DNA of 10,615 nt from Omnitrophica bacterium GWA2_41_15 (GTDB taxonomy: Bacteria; Omnitrophota; Gorgyraeia; Gorgyraeales; Gorgyraeaceae): contig CAKKRB010000116.1 of NCBI GenBank assembly GCA_919902485.1, positions 1 to 10,615 of the forward strand, given 5' to 3'. This document shows positions 6,262 through 10,615 of this stretch, piece after piece. Numbering within the stretch: the stretch's first letter is position 1; each line of letters begins with the position of its first letter. The notes below the pieces were generated by a model that worked only from the letters and a program-made list of their open reading frames with translations, was not told the DNA's origin and did no database searches. Made by a program: the position numbers and the translations under genes.

Positions 6262-7056
6262 TTATTTTTTTCGATAAGCATCTAGATACGAATCACAATA
6301 GAGCTGTTTTTCCATTAACAGCTCCGCTGTTATCAGGCTGTCCATTAATTCTTTGTCAGTTACATCCAGTATTGCCGCGTCCAGGCCGCTGGATATGGCC
6401 ATTGCAAGAAAAGTCCTGTTGATTAAACTTTTATGCCCTGCTGGGGCGCTCTGCGATACATTTGACAGGCCCAGTACTGTTTTTGGGGCTGGATCAGCCA
6501 GAACCTTGGCGTCCCTTATTGTTTTAAGAACCTCTTTTGCATGGGGCTGGGCCACATTTACAGGCAATATTACAGCGTCTATGTATAATTCCGAGGTATC
6601 CATGCCGTGCTCCATGCATGAGGCAACCAGCTTGATTGCCAATTCCAGCCTGCCTTCGCTGTCCTTGGGGATGCCTGCCTTGTCCATTGTAAGGCCGATG
6701 ATAGACGCATTGTATTTCTTGGCAAGACTGAAAAGATTTTTCATCTTCTCTTCATTAGCATTAACAGAATTTATTATCGGTTTTGATTTACACAGTCCCA
6801 AGCCTGCTTCCATAACATCCTGTTTTGTAGTATCTATGGTAAGAGATATATCAGTCACCTTTCCAATAGTTTTAACGAGCCATTCCATGGCTTCTTTCGG
6901 GTTGCTGGAGGCAGGGCCTACGTTTACGTCAAGGCTGTTTGCCCCGCAGGCAGTCTGTTTTTCCGCAAGTTCCTGTATAACAGACTCATCCTTATCTTTT
7001 ATCGCTTTTGCAACGTCCTTAAACATCCCGTTTATTCGTTCGCCGATTATGAACAT
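6262..7056 (-). CDS. acsE: Methyltetrahydrofolate:corrinoid iron-sulfur protein methyltransferase
   Basis: AcsE transfers the methyl group of methyl-tetrahydrofolate to the cobalt of the AcsC/AcsD corrinoid protein, linking the methyl branch to acetyl-CoA synthase. The 264-residue product is full length and is a single pterin-binding TIM barrel. It begins FIIGERING and has ANSLDVNVG (39-47), LTIDTTK (72-78), INSVNA (95-100) and LGLSNVSQ (195-202). The pterin-site residues described for the Moorella thermoacetica enzyme, D75, N96, D160 and N199, are all present here at the same numbers. The ATG at 7056 overlaps the end of acsD by 10 nt, so translation is probably coupled; the upstream site is weak (GGGAT). 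MetH-type proteins share this fold, but the short single-domain form and the acsD neighbour favour AcsE. Confidence 0.95.
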   Translation of the reverse strand: MFIIGERINGMFKDVAKAIKDKDESVIQELAEKQTACGANSLDVNVGPASSNPKEAMEWLVKTIGKVTDISLTIDTTKQDVMEAGLGLCKSKPIINSVNANEEKMKNLFSLAKKYNASIIGLTMDKAGIPKDSEGRLELAIKLVASCMEHGMDTSELYIDAVILPVNVAQPHAKEVLKTIRDAKVLADPAPKTVLGLSNVSQSAPAGHKSLINRTFLAMAISSGLDAAILDVTDKELMDSLITAELLMEKQLYCDSYLDAYRKK

Positions 7057-7964
7057 ATATATCCCATTAATTGTTTTATGGTTTTTTTAATTTCTTCCAC
7101 CGCCTTTGGATGGTTCATTACTAATATATCCGCGCCTGAGTTTAAATATGCAGCAGCTGTTGCTATTTCCCACAATACCCCTGCATCTTTTGTCCCGGTT
7201 TTTGCTTCTTTGGTGCGCCATGACTCCTGGCCTATAAAGTTTATCATAGGCATTGAAAGCATTTTGTCCCCTGAAAGGCCTGCGAGCCTGGTCCTTTCCA
7301 TGATTGAATAGGTATACTCCAGGCCGTATCCAAGGCTGCCTGTTGCATGGTGTATCACTATCTTATCTGCTGGAAATTGCATGTCGCAGATCAGGATATT
7401 CAGCTGTTTTGCAATATTGATATCTATGGGCGCTTCTGAAATTATAGAGTGCCCTGAGCTCAAGCATGCAGCAGTCAGCGTCTTATAATTGGCCTGCGTG
7501 GCAATTCCAAACAGGCAATTTTCCCCTTTTGCCACATTTGCGCAATGGGCCATAACCTCATTATCTTTTTCAGGAGAAGAACAGCCAATTACCACCAGAG
7601 GAGCTGAAACTGCTTTCAGGACTTTTTCAAGCGCTTTGCCAGCATCTTCTGCTGAAGCATTTTTCAAATCAGGATGAACGCTTGCAAGCCTGAGGCATAT
7701 CAAGTCTGCTGAAAATTTTTCAACGCAAAGCTTAGCCCATTCTCCCGGGTCTTTAAGGGCTTTGCCGAAATTTGATTTCAATGCATCTGGCCAGGATTCA
7801 GGCTCTGTATCCCAGACTTCCATTGCCACTTTCATGGGATTGGGGCATTTATCTTCCCCATCTATGAAATAAATTCCTGTTTCTCCGCCTATCTTTATGG
7901 GTTTCTTTGCCCCGATAACAACTTCACTTATTCTATCCTGCCATTTTTCAATCAATCTTTCCAT
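7047..7964 (-). CDS. acsD: Corrinoid iron-sulfur protein, small (delta) subunit
   Basis: AcsD pairs with AcsC to form the cobalt- and iron-sulfur-containing methyl carrier of the acetyl-CoA pathway. The protein is 305 residues, near the usual length of about 310, and is a TIM barrel. Recognisable family segments are IGGETGIYFIDGE (25-37), PNPMKVAMEVWDTEPESWP (41-59), HHATGSLGYGLEYTYSIMER around residues 204-223, and the following GDKMLSMPMINFIGQESWRTKEA. The small subunit carries no iron-sulfur cluster of its own, which agrees with the lack of a cysteine cluster. The start at 7964 has a strong Shine-Dalgarno (GGGGGAGAG) immediately after the acsF stop, 12 nt upstream, and its end overlaps acsE. 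The partner acsC is not in the window and may lie to the right. Confidence 0.95.
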   Translation of the reverse strand: MERLIEKWQDRISEVVIGAKKPIKIGGETGIYFIDGEDKCPNPMKVAMEVWDTEPESWPDALKSNFGKALKDPGEWAKLCVEKFSADLICLRLASVHPDLKNASAEDAGKALEKVLKAVSAPLVVIGCSSPEKDNEVMAHCANVAKGENCLFGIATQANYKTLTAACLSSGHSIISEAPIDINIAKQLNILICDMQFPADKIVIHHATGSLGYGLEYTYSIMERTRLAGLSGDKMLSMPMINFIGQESWRTKEAKTGTKDAGVLWEIATAAAYLNSGADILVMNHPKAVEEIKKTIKQLMGYICS

Positions 7965-7976
7965 TAACTCTCCCCC

Positions 7977-8714
7977 TTACTGTTCGAGCGAGTCGAGAAC
8001 CATAGTAATATTTTTCTCGACTTCGCTCGAAGAATATTCCACAGGATTCCCTTTTTCGCTGTTTTTCTGTATCTCATCCTGAAAAGGAACATAACCGCCT
8101 ATTCTTAACCCTGCGTTTTCTATTAACTTTAGCTTATCTTTTTCCAGCTCGCCCTTTGATTTATTTATAATAAGGGAGGCATTTTTTATTTTTATACCAG
8201 CGCTTTTCGCTGTATTGTACACATTTATCGCGGAATTAATCCCAACCATTGTGGGGTCGCTCACTAGCAGTAAAAAATCTATATCGTTTGTTGTGCGCCT
8301 TGAAAGATGCTCCATACCAGCCTCGTTATCAATCACTACAAATTTATAATTCTTTGCAGCCTTTGCAAGATATTCCCTGAGGATATTATTTATGGCGCAA
8401 TAACACCCCGGCCCTTCTGGCCTGCCCATAACCAAAAGGTCAAAACCGTTTCCTTCCGCAATCGCCTCCTCGAGCCTCAGGCCAAAAAATTCGCTTTTAG
8501 AAAAACTATCCGGGGTTTGTTTTTTAACTTCTTCCCTGATATCGGCGATGGTCTCTTCGTATTTCATTCCGAGCGCCACGTTCAGGTTGGAATTAGGGTC
8601 TGCATCCACTGCAAGCACGGGCTTATCTATTTTCAATAGATACTGCACCAGCATTGCACTGATCGTGGTCTTCCCAACCCCGCCTTTTCCAGTTATCGCA
8701 ATAATATATGCCAT
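7977..8714 (-). CDS. acsF: CooC/AcsF-type nickel-insertion ATPase
   Basis: The 245-residue cytosolic ATPase belongs to the SIMIBI (MinD/NifH-like) class that loads nickel into CO dehydrogenase or acetyl-CoA synthase. The deviant Walker A, GKGGVGKTT, is at 9-17; DADPNSN (37-43) and VIDNEAGMEHLSRRTT (127-142) form the switch regions. The metal-binding C-x-C that dimeric CooC uses for Ni is C104-Y-C106. The genes on both sides, RACo and AcsD, make AcsF (acetyl-CoA synthase maturation) likely, though CooC (CODH maturation) cannot be excluded without the partner enzyme. The ATG has GAGGT 5 nt upstream, contributed by the end of a 54-bp palindrome. The last residues, YSSSEVEKNITMVLDSLEQ, are coded by an imperfect inverted repeat (7983-8031), so the C-terminal tail may be of repeat origin. 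Confidence 0.9.
   Translation of the reverse strand: MAYIIAITGKGGVGKTTISAMLVQYLLKIDKPVLAVDADPNSNLNVALGMKYEETIADIREEVKKQTPDSFSKSEFFGLRLEEAIAEGNGFDLLVMGRPEGPGCYCAINNILREYLAKAAKNYKFVVIDNEAGMEHLSRRTTNDIDFLLLVSDPTMVGINSAINVYNTAKSAGIKIKNASLIINKSKGELEKDKLKLIENAGLRIGGYVPFQDEIQKNSEKGNPVEYSSSEVEKNITMVLDSLEQ
7983..8031. repeat. Imperfect inverted repeat inside the 3' end of acsF
   Basis: TTCGAGCGAGTCGAGAA (7983-7999) is the reverse complement of TTCTCGACTTCGCTCGAA (8014-8031) apart from one extra base in the right arm; the loop is 14 nt. It covers the codons for the tail of AcsF and ends 4 nt before the stop codon. The arms resemble the TTCGAC-type repeat sequences at 236-280, though they are not identical. 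It remains in frame, so the gene is not disrupted. Confidence 0.7.
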
Positions 8715-8719
8715 GTTCT

Positions 8720-8724
8720 ACCTC
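8720..8724 (-). promoter_or_regulatory. acsF ribosome binding site provided by a palindrome
   Basis: On the minus strand GAGGT (8724-8720) is followed by AGAAC and the acsF ATG. These five bases are the last five of the 54-bp palindrome, so they can pair with the opposite end of the hairpin (8769-8773). When the hairpin is folded the site is in the stem; translating ribosomes finishing the RACo gene, whose stop lies inside the same palindrome, would open it. This is a plausible coupling device, inferred from sequence only. Confidence 0.6.
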
Positions 8725-8773
8725 GTCCACCCCGTAGGTGGACAACCTTGTCCACCTACGGGGTGGACGAGGT
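8720..8773. repeat. 54-bp palindrome with 26-bp perfect arms at the acsV-acsF junction
   Basis: The arm at 8720-8745, beginning ACCTCGTCCACC, is exactly repeated in reverse complement at 8748-8773 around a 2-base centre. Each arm contains a smaller hairpin (GTCCACC and GGTGGAC around CCGTA), so it may fold as one long stem or a clover of two. It fills the 5-nt-margin junction between genes: the last five sense codons (TSSTP) and the TAG of the RACo gene are inside it on the right, and the acsF ribosome binding site is its left end. No transposase or target-site duplication is evident. Confidence 0.9.
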
Positions 8774-10615
8774 CAATATTTTTTTTACACTCGGAAACAG
8801 TTCTATGTCAGTATGCGGCAGGAAAAGCGCCGCGCTGTAATTATTCATAAATAAAGCGCTGGTGCTCAAATCCAGATAAGCCATCTTATTTGCAACCTCT
8901 TCAACTCTCTGCATTGCCTGGCCGGACAAAAGACACATCCTCGCCCCTGCTACTGAAGTGTTTCCAAGAAAAACAAAACTTTTTTCAGGAAGATCCGGCA
9001 AGAGGCCTATATTAATTGCCGAGCGGATATTCAAAGCTGTGCCAAGCCCGCCTGCGATAAACACATGCTTGATGTCAGATTTTTTAAAACCAACCTCTCT
9101 TAAAAGCACCTCTATGCCTGTATAAATCGCGCCTTTTGAATGAATCAGATTCTTTATGTCGTTTTCATCCACTGTAATGTCCTTGCCTGTGGCCGAATCC
9201 TTTGCCTCCACAAGCACTAACTCTCTTGCGCCATCAGAATCCCTGACTTTGCAGACATCATTATCTTTTATCCTCCCTGACCTGTCTATGATTTTATTCT
9301 TTAAGAACTCGCTGATAATATCAACTATTCCGGATCCACATATGCCTTTTGGCGCAAGATTTCCTATAGTTTCTACTTTGAGAGAACTATTCTTTATAGA
9401 AATATTCTGAATAGCGCCTTTCATTGCCCTGATGCCTGACTTTAATCCGCCTCCTTCAAAGCATGGGCCTGCAGACGTAGAGCACGACATCAGCCATTCT
9501 TTGTTCCCGAGAACAACCTCGCCGTTCGTGCCCAGGTCTATAAAAAGCGACAGGTCCTTTATTTTGTCCATACCTGAAGCGAGAACGCCCGCTGCTATGT
9601 CTCCGCCCACATAGCTTCCTATGCACGGCAGACAGGCCAGCAAGCCGCGTGGATTGATTTTTATACCAGCCTCGCTCGCCCTTATTACCGGCATGAAATT
9701 TACAGCAGGGATGTACGGGTCTTTTCTTATGTTCGCAGGGTCTATTTTTAAAAGCAGGTGAGTCATTGTTGTGTTTCCAGCGCAGACAACAGCTGTTATG
9801 TCATCCAGGGTAAAGTTTACTTCTTTTATCAGGCTGTCAATAAGAGTGTTTACAGTGTCTATAACTGCGTGGTGCAGTTTTTCCAGGCCTTTTTCATGCT
9901 GGGCAAATATGATCCTGGAAATTACATCTTCTCCAAAATCCACCTGCGGGTTATAACTTGCTTTTGAACCAAGCACTTTCTGCGAATTCAGGTCTACTAA
10001 ATAAGCGACTATAGTAGTTGTGCCTATGTCCACAGCTGCTCCAAAATTTTCTTTAGACCTGTCGCCCGGCTCGATCAAAACCACCTCAGTAGTTTTATTC
10101 CTGTTCCCCAGAGTTACAGTAACTTCCCAATCGCTCTCCCTTAAAAGCCTGGGCAGCCTTTTTATATTGCTAAGCCCCATCTGTATTGTGTTAATTTCTT
10201 TATGATGGTTTTTTATCTCTCTTAGAAGCCTGTCAGAGTCTCCGGAATTATCGTCAATAGTAGGTTTTGGCAGCTTTAAGAAGACTTTTGTAGATAATGG
10301 ACTGTGCTTTAAAATCTTTGAAGCGCCTTTGTAATGCTCTTCTTCTATTTCTTCAACAGGCGTGTAAAGGCCTGACAGGCGCTTTGCCTTTATTTCTTCC
10401 GTAAGTATTTCAAGGTCCCCAAGCATTGATTCCTCAGGAACCAGGACTTCCATGTCAGATTCAGGCGTAGTCCTGCAGGCAAGCACATATCCTTCCTCCC
10501 GCTCTTTTTCAGAAATCCTTCCGCTGTCTTCAGTTATGTAATCGCCAATTTTCACTATAACCTTACACCTGCCGCACACACCCTCTCCCCCACAGCTATT
10601 ATATATATGTATGCC
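8756..10615 (-). CDS. acsV: Reductive activator of corrinoid protein (RACo/AcsV-like), 5' partial
   Basis: This enzyme uses ATP to drive electron transfer to inactive Co(II) corrinoid protein, restoring Co(I). The window shows 619 residues; the frame stays open through the right edge, so the start is outside. A GTG at 10579 would also open this frame, but it is not the true start because it would cut the iron-sulfur motif in half. The visible residues 8-17 give C-x5-C-x2-C (CGGEGVCGRC) and C47 is the fourth ligand of a [2Fe-2S] cluster. After a linker, the DUF4445/ASKHA ATPase domain runs from about 190 to the end: DIGTTT (196-201), CAGNTTM (278-284), YVGGDIAAG (335-343), DLGTNGE (360-366), GICGSG (424-429) and FIAGGLG (519-525). 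The last five residues and the stop codon are encoded by a palindromic repeat. Methyltransferase-system activators (RamA, RACo-like) have the same domains; the acsF, acsD and acsE neighbours favour AcsV. Confidence 0.92.
   Translation of the reverse strand, partial: GIHIYNSCGGEGVCGRCKVIVKIGDYITEDSGRISEKEREEGYVLACRTTPESDMEVLVPEESMLGDLEILTEEIKAKRLSGLYTPVEEIEEEHYKGASKILKHSPLSTKVFLKLPKPTIDDNSGDSDRLLREIKNHHKEINTIQMGLSNIKRLPRLLRESDWEVTVTLGNRNKTTEVVLIEPGDRSKENFGAAVDIGTTTIVAYLVDLNSQKVLGSKASYNPQVDFGEDVISRIIFAQHEKGLEKLHHAVIDTVNTLIDSLIKEVNFTLDDITAVVCAGNTTMTHLLLKIDPANIRKDPYIPAVNFMPVIRASEAGIKINPRGLLACLPCIGSYVGGDIAAGVLASGMDKIKDLSLFIDLGTNGEVVLGNKEWLMSCSTSAGPCFEGGGLKSGIRAMKGAIQNISIKNSSLKVETIGNLAPKGICGSGIVDIISEFLKNKIIDRSGRIKDNDVCKVRDSDGARELVLVEAKDSATGKDITVDENDIKNLIHSKGAIYTGIEVLLREVGFKKSDIKHVFIAGGLGTALNIRSAINIGLLPDLPEKSFVFLGNTSVAGARMCLLSGQAMQRVEEVANKMAYLDLSTSALFMNNYSAALFLPHTDIELFPSVKKILTSSTP

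Overview
The window is a compact, fully co-directional block: every supported gene lies on the minus strand, so transcription runs from the right edge (10615) to the left. It carries part of a Wood-Ljungdahl (reductive acetyl-CoA) gene cluster with a methyl-branch/corrinoid theme, followed by a group of metabolic and accessory genes, and then a separate rpsU-M16 peptidase unit. An anaerobic bacterium using the acetyl-CoA pathway is the natural reading. The A+T-rich coding, bacterial S21 and TatA, archaeal-like Hps-RraA fusion and many palindromic intergenic repeats would fit an uncultivated lineage such as Omnitrophota. That taxonomic guess is inference only.

Region 1 (10615-6262): a RACo/AcsV-type corrinoid-protein reductive activator, with its 5' end cut by the window edge; a CooC/AcsF-type nickel-insertion ATPase; AcsD (small subunit of the corrinoid iron-sulfur protein); and AcsE (methyl-tetrahydrofolate:corrinoid methyltransferase). 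AcsE moves the methyl group from methyl-THF to the AcsC/AcsD protein, RACo re-reduces that protein's cobalt when it is accidentally oxidised, and AcsF matures the nickel site of acetyl-CoA synthase/CODH. AcsA, AcsB and AcsC are not in the window.

Region 2 (6203-3188): a YjbQ/UPF0047 protein, a 3-hexulose-6-phosphate synthase fused to an RraA-like domain, a stand-alone BioD-like P-loop/DRTGG protein resembling the N-terminal part of long phosphotransacetylases but without the catalytic domain, and a very short TatA. The spacings (8, 7 and 37 nt) suggest one transcript, possibly continuous with region 1.

Region 3 (3167-299): a good sigma70-type promoter (TTGACA, 17 nt, TAGAAT) drives rpsU, followed by a secreted two-half M16 metallopeptidase. 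Region 4 (1-298) has no credible gene and is a GC-rich cluster of hairpin repeats.

The most unusual feature is the set of unrelated, perfect or near-perfect palindromes at gene junctions. One 54-bp palindrome supplies both the stop codon of the RACo gene and the Shine-Dalgarno sequence of the next gene. Another sits 4 nt before the M16 start. A third, imperfect one lies inside the last codons of acsF.
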